Positions 24,558-40,752 of a DNA stretch of 64,000 bases are shown one piece after another; position 1 is the stretch's first letter, and every line of letters begins with the position of its first letter. The position numbers were made by a program, and so were the translations under genes. This DNA is from Hemibagrus wyckioides (Eukaryota > Chordata > Actinopteri > Siluriformes > Bagridae): assembly GCF_019097595.1 (NCBI RefSeq), contig NC_080729.1, positions 2,964,417 through 3,028,416 on the forward strand, given 5' to 3'. Under the pieces are notes generated by a model. It made no database searches. It worked only from the letters and a program-made list of their open reading frames with translations, and had not been told where the DNA came from.

Positions 24558-24644
24558 GTGGTGTCATAATGATGGTATAGAGGTGGATTAATTCAGGAAG
24601 GACACCAGTAAAGGCCTAGGTGTGAAATGCACGGCCCACCACTG

Positions 24645-24954
24645 GTATCTGTGGCATCAAAAATATCTTCACATTTAATACATTACATCTATAATTTTTA
24701 ATCAGTAGTTTCACATCATTATAAAAATCCTTTATCATTTTATTTGATGATTATTTAGTTAATGTCCTGGTTTTGACCAGGATCTTGAACAATGCTAAAA
24801 AAGCTAACAATGCTAATTCTGGAGCTTAAAAGTTAAAAATTTCGTTTTAAAGAAAGAAAAAACAGGACAGAGGAGGATCTTATAACCGTTCTAATCATCC
24901 AGAGCTGAATTTTGTGCAATTTGTGAATTTTTTAAGCAGCTGTTTGGCCTGTTT
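24645..24954. other. Intergenic, no gene seen
   Basis: AT-rich unique sequence between the hAT remnant and the minisatellite. Confidence 0.5.
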
Positions 24955-25455
24955 TGAGTATTACAATACTAACGACGCTAATACTGGAGTGTTACAATGC
25001 TAACAAGGCTAATATCAGAGTGTTACAATGCTAACGAGGCTAATATCAAAGAGTTACAATGGTAATGAAGCTAGTACCAGAGTGTTACAATGCTAATGGT
25101 GCTAATGCCAGAGTGTTACAATGCTAACGAGGCTAATACCGGAGTGTTACGATGGTAATGAGGCTAGTACCAGAGTGTTACAAAGCTTACAATGTTAATA
25201 CCAGAGTGTTACAATGCTAACTGTGCTAATACCAGAGTGCTACAATGCTAACAGTGTAAATACCAGTATGTTACAATGCTAACAAGGCTAATACCAGAGT
25301 GTTACATTGGTAATGAGGCTAGTACCAGAGTGTTACAATGCTAACGATGATAATACCAGAGTGCTACAATGCTAATGAGGCTAATACCAGAGTGCTACAA
25401 TGCTAACGAGGCTAATACCAAAGTTCTACAAGGCTAACAAGGCTAATACCAGATC
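24955..25455. repeat. Minisatellite, 31-bp unit
   Basis: About 16 units of the form GTGTTACAATGCTAACGAGG followed by CTAATACCAGA, with point variants (GGTAATGAGG, GCTAACAGTG). All are in the same orientation. Confidence 0.92.
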
Positions 25456-26636
25456 TAAAAGCTAATACGTGATCATTCCAAAGTAAAGGCATTCTTTACC
25501 ACTGTGTTCAGTCAGTATGTGAGATATTTTTTGTGTTTATAGCATTACTGATTTCCATGCAGTTATAGTGCTAACAATGCTAATACCAGAGCTTTCACAA
25601 GCGGTCATTCAAAACGGAAAAGAAGGCAGTGAACATTCTGCTAAATTAGCGGGAGCCGTGTATTTAGCATGCTAGCTGTAATTTAACCACCTTTAAGGAG
25701 CGTAAAACCTTTATCTAATTAAGCTTTAGCTTACACAACATTGACAAATCTCGCCTAATGCTTCATTAATGCCTCACTTTATAAGCTATTAGATATCTGT
25801 AAAATAAATAGTGGGTGGATTTCTGTTCCAGTCGCTCAGACCAGTCACTTCCGCTAGTCAATCAATCCAAATTTGGCAGTTTTCATTATGAAGTGCTGGA
25901 TGGTGATGTTTTACTGCGTCGACAAACACCGTAACAGATTGTCAGATTTAATGTAAGTACTTTATTGCGGAATTTGTCTTGGCAATTAGGCTTCGCTCCA
26001 TGCCAAGCGGCGTTTCCTTTGCCAAGCGCAAATGGAAAATTATGTTGGATATCGCTCGTCCATCATCATAAAATCACAACGTGTCGAAGATGCTCTCCGA
26101 AGAAGGGCCACGCTTCAGGAATCGATAAACGCCCGTAGCTTTAATTCCGTCGAACGATGCGGAGAGTGAAAAGTTCATGGAGTAACTCAGAGACTCGTTC
26201 TCGTGAATCAGCTGAAAGTCGAGATTAATGCGGAAAAGAGATGAATTCCGACCCCGCCGCGAATCCATCACCGCCTCCCGGAGAAGACGCCGCACTAATT
26301 AAACATCTGCGCAGGTCACGCATCTCATCTGGAGACGAAAACAAGAGCGAGATGTGACATTTCCATACAAGGAGCCTGTTTGAAGACGGCCACTTCAGAG
26401 AAAGAAAGAAAGAAAGAAAGAAATAGGAGAAAGTTAAAGAGGTCCACGCAAAGAGAGATGAAAGCGGTGGTGCAGATTTATTTCCTCAGAATCTAATTTC
26501 TTAAACAATCATCACCACACCGCCGCTTCTTCCCTGGATTATTTCTTCCACTCCCTGTACTTTCTCCACTTCAAGTTGAAAGAAATGGAAAAAAAAACAG
26601 GCAGAATCTTTATCTTTAATCTGCGCGTCGAGTCGA
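25456..26636. other. Intergenic; (GAAA)n at 26,399-26,422
   Basis: Unique sequence. The part from about 25,900 to 26,390 is repeat-free and balanced in composition and may be regulatory, but there is no exon and no recognised product. Confidence 0.45.
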
Positions 26637-29600
26637 ACACACACACACACACACCATACAAACACACACACACACACACCATACAAACACACACACACAC
26701 ACACACCATACAAACACACACACACACACTATAACCATAAACACACACACACCCACACCATACAAACACACACACACACCATACAAACACACACACACAC
26801 ACACACCATACAAACACACACACACCATACAAACACACACACACACACACCATACAAACACACACACACACACACACCATACAAACACACACACACCATA
26901 CAAACACACACACACACCATACAAACACACACACACACACACACCATACAAACACACACACACACACACCATACAAACACACACACACACACACACCATA
27001 CAAACACACACACACCATACAAACACACACACACACCATACAAACACACACACACACACACCATACAAACACACACACACACACACACCATACAAACACA
27101 CACACACACACCATACAAACACACACACACACACACACCATACAAACACACACACACACACACACCATACAAACACACACACACACACACACACCATACA
27201 AACACACACACACACACCATACAAACACACACACACACACACACCATACAAACACACACACACACACACCATACAAACACACACACCATACAACACACAC
27301 ACACTGATACAAACACACACACACACACCATACAAACACACACACTACAAACACATGCACACACACACACACCATACAACACACACACCATACAAAACAC
27401 ACACACCATAACAAACACACACACCATACAAACACACACACCATACAAACACACACACACACACACCATACAAACACACACACCATACAAACACACACAC
27501 ACACACACACCATACAAACACACACACCATACAAACACACACACACACACACACCATACAAACACACACACACACACACCATACAAACACACACACCATA
27601 CAAACACACACACACACACACACCATACAAACACACACACCATACAAACACACACACCATACAAACACACACACACCATACAAACACACACACCATACAA
27701 ACACACACACACACACACACCATACAAACACACACACACACACACCATACAAACACACACACCATACAAACACACACACACACACACACACCATACAAAC
27801 ACACACACCATACAAACACACACACACACACACACACCATACAAACACACACACCATACAAACACACACACACACACACCATACAAACACACACACACAC
27901 ACCATACAAACACACACACCATACAAACACACACACACACACACCATACAAACACACACACACACACCATACAAACACACACACCATACAAACACACACA
28001 CACCATACAAACACACACACACTACACCATACAAACACACACACACACACACCATACAAACACACACACACACACACCATACAGACACACACACACACAC
28101 ACCATACAAACACACACACACACACACACCATACAAACACACACACACACACCATACAAACACACACACACACCATACAAACACACACACACACACACAC
28201 ACCATACAAACACACACACACACACACACCATACAAACACACACACACACACCATACAAACACACACACCATACAAACACACACACACACCATACAAACA
28301 CACACACACACCATACAAACACACACACACACACACACCATACAAACACACACACACCATACAAACACACACACCATACAAACACACACACACACACACA
28401 CACCATACAAACACACACACACACACACCATACAAACTCACACACACACACACACCATACAAACACACACACACACTCACCATACAAAACACACACACAC
28501 ACACCAGGCTAAACACACACACACACACCATACAAACACACACACACACACCATACAAAACACACACACACACACACCATACAAAAACACACACACACTC
28601 CATACAAAAACACACACACACACACCATGTAAGCAAACACACACACACACACACACACCATACAAACACACACACACACACCATACAAACACACACCTAT
28701 ACGAAACACACACACACACACCATACAAACACACACACACACCATACAAACACACACACACACACACACCATACAAACACACACACACCATACAAACACA
28801 CACACCATACAAACACACACACACACACACACCATACAAACACACACACACACACACACACACACCATACAAACACACACACCATACAAACACACACACA
28901 CACACACCATACAAACACACACACACCATACAAACACACACACACACACCATACAAACACACACACACACACACCATACAAACACACACACACACACCAT
29001 ACAAACACACACACACACACCATACAAACACACACACACACTATATAAACAAACACACACACACACACACCATACACACACACACACACACACACACCAT
29101 TATATACAACACCACACATACACAACACACACACACACACACATTAATACAACACCATACACACACACACACACATTAATACACCATACACAACACACAC
29201 ACACACACACACATTAATACACCATACACAACACACACACACACACCATACAAACACACACACACACACCATACAAACACACACACACACACACACACCA
29301 TACAACACACACACACACACACCCATAAGCAAACACACACACACACACACACACCATACAAACACACACACACACACACCATACAAACACACACACACAC
29401 ACACCATACAAACACACACACACACACACCATACAAAACACACACACACACCCATACAAACACACACACACACACACACCATACAAACACACACACACAC
29501 ACCATACAAACACACACACACCATACAAACACACACACACACACCATACAAACACACACACACACACACACACCATACAAACACACACACACACACCATA

Positions 29601-32166
29601 CAAACACACACACACACACACACACCATACAAACACACACACACACACACTATATAAACAAAGACACACACACACACCATACAAACACACACACACACAC
29701 ACACCATACAGACACACACACACACACACCATACAAACACACACACACACACACACACCCATACAAACACACACACACACCATACAAACACATGCCACAC
29801 ACACCATGCAAACACACACACACACACCATACAAACACACACACACACACACCATACAAACACACACACACACACACACACGTATACACACACACACACT
29901 CCATACAAACACACACACACACCATACAAACACACACACACACACACACCATACAAACACACACACACACACCATACAAACACACACACCATACAAACAC
30001 ACACACACACCATAAACACACACACACCATAAGCAACACACACACCATACAAACACACACACACACACACTGAGGTACAAACACACACACCATATACAAA
30101 CACACACACCATACACACACACACACACCATACAAACACACACACACACCATACAAACACACACACACACACACCATACAAACACACACACCATACAAAC
30201 ACACACACACTATAAACACACACACACACACTATACAAACACACACAAACACACCATACAAACACACACACACACACACCATACAAACACACACACACAC
30301 ACACCATACAAACACACACACACACACACACACCATACAAACACACACACACACACACCATACAAACACACACACACACACCATACAAACACACACACAC
30401 ACACCATACAAACACACACACACACACACCATACAAACACACACACACACACACCATACAAACACACACACACACACACACCATACAAACACACACACAC
30501 ACACACTATATAAACAAACACACACACACACACACCATACAAACACACACACACACACACACACTATACAAACACACACACACACACCATACAAACACAC
30601 ACACACACACTATATACAAAAAGACACACACACACCATACAAACACACACACACACACACCATACAAACACACACACACACTAGTAACCATACAAACACA
30701 CACACACACACCTATACAAAATACACACACACACAGGCATACAAACACACACACACACACACCATACAAACACACACACACATACACCATACAAACACAC
30801 ACACCATAGCAAACACACACACACACACACACTGAGTACAAACACACACACCATACAAACACACACACCATACAAACACACACACACACACACCATACAA
30901 ACACACACACACTATACAAACACACACACTATACACACACACACACACACCATACAAACACACACACACACTCATACACACACACACACACACACACCAT
31001 ACAAACACACACACACCATACAAACACACACACACACCATACAAACACACACACACACCATACAAATACACACACACACACACACACCATATAGGCAAAC
31101 ACACACACACACACCATACAACACACACACACACACACACCTATGCAAACACACACACACACACACACACACACCATACAAACACACACACACACACACC
31201 ATACAAACACACACACACACACCAGGTACAAACACACACACACACACACACCATGCAAACACACACACACACACACACACTATATACAACACACACACAC
31301 ACACACCATACAAACACACACACACACACACACCATACAAACACATGCACACACACACTCAGGTAAACAAACATACACACACACACACACCATACAAACA
31401 CACACACACACCATACAAACACACACACACACACACCATACAAACACACACACACCATACAAACACACACACACACACCATACAAACACACACACACACA
31501 CCATACAAACACACACACACACACACACACACTATATAAACAAACACACACACACACACACCATACAAACACACACACACACACACACACCATACAAACA
31601 CACACACACACACACATACTCATTTACAAACACACACACACACACACACCATAAGCACAAACACACACACACACACCATACAAACACACACACACACACA
31701 CACACCATAAGGCAAACACACACACACACAAACACACTCCATACAAACACACACACTTATACAAACACACACACACCATACAACACACACACACACACTA
31801 TATACAGCAGTAAACACACACACACTCATAAGCAAACACACACACACACACCATACAAACACACACACACACACACCATAAGCAAACACACACACACACA
31901 CACTATACAAACACACACACCATACAAACACACACACACTCATAATAAACAACACACACACACACACTATATAAACAGACACACACACCATACAAACACA
32001 CACACACACACCATACAAACACACACACTATATAAACACACACACACACCATACAAACAAACACACACACACACCATACAAACAAACACACACACACACC
32101 ATACAAACACACACACACCATACAAACACACACACACACACACTATATAAACACACACACACCATA

Positions 32167-32203
<37 letters not shown>

Positions 32204-32490
32204 TATAAACACACACACACCATACAAACACCATACAAACACACACACACACACACCATACAAACACACACACACACACACCATACAAACACACACACAC
32301 CATACAAACACACACACACCATACAAACACACACACACACACACCATATAAACACACACACACACACCATACAAACACACACACACACACCATACAAACA
32401 CACACACACACACACACCATACAAACACACACACCATACAAACACACACACACACATCATACAAAACACACACATCATACAAAACACACA

Positions 32491-32527
<37 letters not shown>

Positions 32528-33147
32528 ATACAAACACAAACACACACACACCATACAAACACCATACAAACACACACACACACACACTATATAAACACAC
32601 ACACACCATACAAACACACACACACACACACACACACACTATATAAACACACACACACCATACAAACACCATACAAACAAACACACACACACACCATACA
32701 AACAAACACACACACACCATACAAACACACACACACCATACAAACACCATACAAACACACACACACACACACTATATAAACACACACACACCATACAAAC
32801 ACACACACACACACACCATATAAACACACACACACACACCATACAAACACACACACACACCATACAAACACACACACACACACACCATACAAACACACAC
32901 ACCATACAAACACACACACACATCATGGGCTAAACACACACATCATACAAACACACACACACCATACAAACACACCCATACAAACACACACACACTCACA
33001 CACCATACAAACACATACACACACACACCATACAAACACATACACACACACACCATACAAACACACACACACACACCATACAAACACATACACACACCAT
33101 ACAAACACATACCCACACACCATACAAACACATACACACACACCATA

Positions 33148-33178
<31 letters not shown>

Positions 33179-36100
33179 TATATAAACACACACACACCTA
33201 TACAAACACCTATACAAACACACACACACACACACCTATACAAACACACACACACACACACCATACAAATACACACACACCATACAACACACACACACAC
33301 ACTATACAAACACACACACACACACTATATAAAACACACACACACCCATACAAACACACACACACACACACCATATAAACACACACACACACACCATACA
33401 AACACACACACACACCCATACAAACACACACACACACACACACACCATACAAACACACACATTATACAAACACACACACACCATACAAAACACACAGCAC
33501 ACACACACACCATACAAAACACACACCATACAAACACACACACACATCATACAAACACACACATCATACAAACACACACCATACAAAACACACCATACAA
33601 ACACACACACACACACACCATACAAACACATACACACACACACACCATACAAACACATACACACACACACCATACAAAACACACACACACACACCATACA
33701 AACATGGCATACACACACACCATACAAACACATACTCCACACACCATACAAACACATACACACACTACCCATACAAACACACACACACACACCATGCTAA
33801 CACACACACACACACCATACAAACACATACACACACACCATACAAACACATACACACACCATACAAACACACACACACACATCATACAAACACACACACA
33901 CACACACACCATACAAACACACACACACACACATCATACCATCACACACACACACACATCATACCATCACACACACACACACACACATCATACAAACACA
34001 CACACACACACATCATACAAACACACACACACACACACATCATACAAACACAAACACACACACACCATACAAACACACACACACACACACCATACAAACA
34101 CACACACACACACCATACAAACACACACACACACACACCATACAAACACACACACACACACACCATACAAACACACACACACACACCATACAAACACACA
34201 CACACACACACCATACAAACACACACACACACACACCATACAAAAACACACACACACCATACAAACACACACACACACACCATACAAACACACACACACA
34301 CACACACACCATACAAACACACACACACACACCATACAAACACACACACCATACAAACACACACACACACACCATACAAACACACACACACACCATACAA
34401 ACACACACACACACACACACCATACAAACACACACACACCATACAAACACACACACCATACAAACACACACACACACACACACAACCACAACACACACAC
34501 ACCACACCACACACACACCATACAAACACACACACCCATACAAACACACACACACACACACACCATACAAACACACACACACACACACCATACAAACACA
34601 CACACACACACACACACCATACAAACACACACACACACACACCATACAAACACACACACACACACCATACAAACACACACACACACACACCATACAAACA
34701 CACACACACACCATACAAACACACACACACACACACACACACCATACAAACACACACACACACACACCATACAAACACACACACACCATACAAACACACA
34801 CACACACACACCATACAAACACACACACACACACACACCATACAAACACACACACACACACACACACCATACAAACACACACACACACACCATACAAACA
34901 CACACACACACACCATACAAACACACACACACACACACACACCATACAAACACACACACACACACACCATACAAACACACACACACACACACACACACCA
35001 TACAAACACACACACACACACACCATACAAACACACACACACACACACACCATACAAACACACACACACACACACCATACAAACACACACACACACACAC
35101 ACCATACAAACACACACACACACACCATACAAACACACACACACACACACACACCATACAAACACACACACACACACACCATACAAACACACACACACAC
35201 ACACACCATACAAACACACACACACACACACCATACAAACACACACACACACACACCATACAAACACACACACACACACACCATACAAACACACACACAC
35301 ACACACACACCATACAAACACACACACACACACACTATATAAACAAACACACACACACACACCATACAAACACACACACACACACACACCATACAAACAC
35401 ACACACACACACACCATACAAACACACACACACACACACACCATACAAACACACACACACACCATACAAACACACACACACACACACCATACAAACACAC
35501 ACACACACACCATACAAACACACACACACACACACCATACAAACACACACACACACACACCATACAAACACACACACACACACCATACAAACACACACAC
35601 ACACCATACAAACACACACACACACACACACCATACAAACACACACACACATACACCATACAAACACACACACCATACAAACACACACACACACCATACA
35701 AACACACACACCATACAAACACACACACCATACAAACACACACACACACACACCATACAAACACACACACACCATACAAACACACACACCATACACACAC
35801 ACACACACACCATACAAACACACACACACACCATACAAACACACACACACACACACCATACAAACACACACACACCATACAAACACACACACCATACAAA
35901 CACACACACACACACCATACAAACACACACACACACACACCATACAAACACACACACACACACACCATACAAACACACACACACACACACACACACCATA
36001 CAAACACACACACACACACACACCATACAAACACACACACACACACACACACACCATACAAACACACACACACACACCATACAAACACACACACACACAC

Positions 36101-36426
36101 ACCATACAAACACACACACACACACACCATACAAACACACACACACACACACCATACAAACACACACACACACACACACACCATACAAACACACACACAC
36201 ACACACTATATAAACAAACACACACACACACACACCATACAAACACACACACACACACACACACCATACAAACACACACACACACCATACAAACACACAC
36301 ACACACACCATACAAACACACACACACACACCATACAAACACACACACACACTATATAAACAAACACACACACACACACATACAAACACACACACACACA
36401 CCATACAAACACACACACACACCATA

Positions 36427-36467
<41 letters not shown>

Positions 36468-37937
36468 CATACAAACACACACACCATACAAACACACACA
36501 CACACACACACACACCATACAAACACACACACCATACAAACACACACACCATACAAACACACACACACACACACCATAAGCAAACCACACACACACTTTG
36601 CGCATACAAACACACACACCATACACACACACACACACACCATACAAACACACACACACAACCATACAAACAACACACACACACACACCCATACAAACAC
36701 ACACACCATACACCACACACACCATACAAACATGCCACACACACACACCTATACAAACACACACACACACACACACCTATACAAACACACACACACACAC
36801 ACTGCATACAAACACACTGCACACACACACACCATACAATGACATTTATGATGCTGTCACGCTGCAATATACAGCACTGATGCTGCGCTGATTTGCACAT
36901 CAAACTGAAGAAATATGCATGCTGCTGCACACACTACACACACACACACACACACACACCATACAAACACACACACACACACACCATACAAACACACACA
37001 CACACACACCATACAAACACACACACACACACACCATACAAACACACACACACACACACACACACCATACAAACACACACACACACACACCATACAAACA
37101 CACACACACACACACACCATACAAACACACACACACACACACACTATATAAACAAACACACACACACACACACCATACAAACACACACACACACACACCA
37201 TACAAACACACACACACACACACCATACAAACACACACACACACACACACCATACAAACACACACACACACACACCATACAAACACACACACACACACCA
37301 TACAAACACACACACACACACACACACACCATACAAACACACACACACAAACACACCATACAAACACACACACACACACACACACACCATACAAACACAC
37401 ACACACACACACCATACAAACACACACACACACACACCATACAAACACACACACACACACCATACAAACACACACACACACACACACACACCATACAAAC
37501 ACACACACACAAACACACCATACAAACACACACACCATACAAACACACACACACCATACAAACACACACACACACACACTATATAAACACACACACACAC
37601 CATACAAACACACACACACACACACCATACAAACACACACACACACACACACCATACAAACACACACACACACACACCATACAAACACACACACCATACA
37701 AACACACACACACCATACAAACACACACACACACACACTATATAAACACACACACACACCATACAAACACACACACACACACCATACAAACACACACACT
37801 ATATAAACACACACACACACCATACAAACAAACACACACACACACCATACAAACAAACACACACACACACCATACAAACACACACACACCATACAAACAC
37901 ACACACACACACACTATATAAACACACACACACCATA

Positions 37938-37968
<31 letters not shown>

Positions 37969-38429
37969 TATATAAACACACACACACCATACAAACACCA
38001 TACAAACACACACACACACACACACCATACAAACACACACACACACACACCATACAAACACACACACACCATACAAACACACACACACCATACAAACACA
38101 CACACACACACTATATAAACACACACACACCATACAAACACACACACACACACACCATATAAACACACACACACACACCATACAAACACACACACACACC
38201 ATACAAACACACACACACACACACACCATACAAACACACACACCATACAAACACACACACACATCATACAAACACACACATCATACAAACACACACACAC
38301 ACACACACACACCATACAAACACACACACACACACACCATACAAACACACACACACACACACCATACAAACACACACACACCATACAAACACACACACAC
38401 ACACACTATATAAACACACACACACCATA

Positions 38430-38460
<31 letters not shown>

Positions 38461-38974
38461 TATATAAACACACACACACCATACAAACACCATACAAACA
38501 CACACACACACACACCATACAAACACACACACACACACACCATACAAACACACACACACCATACAAACACACACACACCATACAAACACACACACACACA
38601 CTATATAAACACACACACACCATACAAACACACACACACACACACCATATAAACACACACACACACACCATACAAACACACACACACACACTAAAAATAT
38701 CACACACACACACACACCATACAAACACACACACCAGTACAAACACACACACACATCATACAAACACACACATCATACAAACACACACACCATACAAACA
38801 CACCATACAAACACACACACACACACACCATACAAACACATACACACACACACCATACAAACACATACACACACACACCATACAAACACACACACACACA
38901 CCATACAAACACATACACACACACCATACAAACACATACCCACACACCATACAAACACATACACACACACCATA

Positions 38975-39005
<31 letters not shown>

Positions 39006-39886
39006 TATATAAACACACACACACCATACAAACACCATACAAACACACACACACACACACCATACAAACACACACACACACACACCATACAAACACACAC
39101 ACACCATACAAACACACACACACCATACAAACACACACACACACACTATATAAACACACACACACCATACAAACACACACACACACACACCATATAAACA
39201 CACACACACACACCATACAAACACACACACACACCATACAAACACACACACACACACACACCATACAAACACACACACCATACAAACACACACACACACC
39301 ATACAAACACACACACACACACACACCATACAAACACACACACCATACAAACACACACACACATCATACAAACACACACATCATACAAACACACACACCA
39401 TACAAACACACCATACAAACACACACACACACACACCATACAAACACATACACACACACACCATACAAACACATACACACACACACCATACAAACACACA
39501 CACACACACCATACAAACACATACACACACACCATACAAACACATACCCACACACCATACAAACACATACACACACACCATACAAACACACACACACACA
39601 CCATACAAACACACACACACACACCATACAAACACATACACACACACCATACAAACACATACACACACACCATACAAACACACACACACACATCATACAA
39701 ACACACACACACACACACACCATACAAACACACACACACACACATCATACAAACACACACACACACACACATCATACAAACACACACACACACACACACA
39801 TCATACAAACACACACACACACACATCATACAAACACACACACACACACACATCATACAAACACACACACACACACACCATATCAT
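26637..39886. repeat. Giant composite satellite: (CA)n alternating with CCATACAAA
   Basis: About 13.2 kb, one fifth of the window, made of several hundred units. Each is a CA run of 8 to about 35 bp followed by CCATACAAA. The common variant CTATATAAA (sometimes followed by CAAAC) appears at intervals, for instance 29,041, 31,532, 35,335, 36,206 and 37,144. Other variants are CATCATACAAA and CACATACACAC, the latter enriched at 33.0-33.9 and 38.8-39.7 kb. Units are all in one orientation. Stop-free frames of up to 1,058 codons (THTHTPYK or VCVCVCMVC) are artefacts: CA repeats have no stop codon and frames re-enter each other. The array is a Z-DNA-prone purine-pyrimidine tract. Confidence 0.97.
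36838..36932. other. Non-repeat island inside the satellite
   Basis: Roughly 95 bp of ordinary complex sequence (ATGATGCTGTCACGCTGC, then GCGCTGATTTGCACATC and ATATGCATGCTGCTGC) is the only clear break in the array. It has no recognisable transposon ends or coding capacity. It could be a remnant of the pre-expansion sequence or an insertion. Confidence 0.75.
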
Positions 39887-39939
39887 TTGTAAGAGTAATA
39901 AATAAATCAGAATATTTCAGCATGTGAGGCTGGAGCTCA

Positions 39940-40080
39940 GTGTGTGTGTGTGTGTGTATGATGTGTCTGTGTGTTATTTTGTATGGTGTGTGTGTCTGTG
40001 TGTTTGTTTGTATGGTGTGTGTGTGATTGTTTGTATGTTGAGTGTGTGTGTATGTTGAGTGTGAGTGTGTGTGTGTGTTT
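39940..40080. repeat. Inverted-orientation remnant of the satellite motif
   Basis: After about 50 bp of unique sequence, TGTG runs with TTTGTATGGTGTGTG (the reverse complement of CACACACCATACAAA) appear three or four times, with GTATGTTGAGTGTG variants. The satellite motif therefore flips strand at the right border. Confidence 0.8.
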
Positions 40081-40261
40081 TCCCCCCTCCGGAGCTTCGT
40101 CTCTTCGTCACCTTTAGTGCTCTTTCCTCAGTAGCAGCGTGTGATATTTCTGAACCGCTTAAACGCCTGCTGCGACCTCAGAGCGTATCTTCTTCTCAAG
40201 TCGACGCCTCAGAACGCTGCTGCTGCGTCAGAAATGGAAGGGTTCAAAAATATAACGTGGG

Positions 40262-40558
40262 ATTAAAAAAAAGAAAGAGAGAGAGAAAAGAGAGTGAGAA
40301 TGAAAGAGAGAGAGACAGAAAAGAGGGCAAGAGATTGAGAGAAAAGAGAGAGAAAGAAAGAGAGAGAGAGACAGAGAGCAGGGTTGAGAGAGAGAGAGAA
40401 AAAGAGAGAGAAAAAGAGAGAGAGACAGAGATGGAGCACAGGGTTGAGAGAAAAAGAGAGCAGAGGAGAGAAAGAAAGAGAGAGGGAGAGAGAGAAAAAG
40501 AGAGAGGGGGAGAGAAACAGAGAGAGAAAGAAAAAGAGAGGGAGCAAAAGAGAGAAGG

Positions 40559-40605
<47 letters not shown>

Positions 40606-40752
40606 AGGGGGGGAAGAGAAAGAGATAGAGAGAGAAAAAGAGAGAGGGGGAGAGAAACAGAGAGAGAAAGAAAGAGAGAGGTAGAAAAGAGAGTGCGAAT
40701 GAAAGACAGACAGAAAGAGAGAGAGAGAGAAACAGAGAGAGAGAGAGAGCGT
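40262..40752. repeat. GA-rich polypurine tract (GAGA/GAAA)
   Basis: About 490 bp that is almost purely purine on the + strand, with an internal (GAAA)n at 40,560-40,605 and partially duplicated blocks (GAGAGAAAAAGAGAGAGGGG occurs near 40,491 and 40,630). Frames such as RERERKKERE are repeat artefacts. Confidence 0.92.

Larger units (their letters stand above)
23486..24644. mobile_element. hAT-like non-autonomous element (outer)
   Basis: The left end CAGTGGCGGACTGTC and the right end (reverse complement CAGTGGTGGGCCGTGC) form an imperfect terminal inverted repeat. The right end continues inward with ATTTCACACCTAGGCC, typical of a widespread fish hAT-type repeat. No transposase frame is present. 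It contains a (TA)n run (23,917-23,990) and a second element (24,093-24,557). The expected 8-bp target duplication (23,478-23,485 versus 24,645-24,652) is not convincing, so the outer limits are less certain. Confidence 0.55.

Noticed and set aside
26539..37921. Very long open frames (up to 630, 944 and 1,058 codons) rich in VCVC or THTH with YGV or PYK interruptions
   Set aside because: CA/TG repeats contain no stop codon in any frame, and the same stretch is open in several frames on both strands. Codon content follows the DNA repeat exactly.
26637..39886. CRISPR-like array (short repeats with spacers)
   Set aside because: The spacers are CA runs of varying length and not unique sequence. 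The genome is eukaryotic and no cas genes are present.
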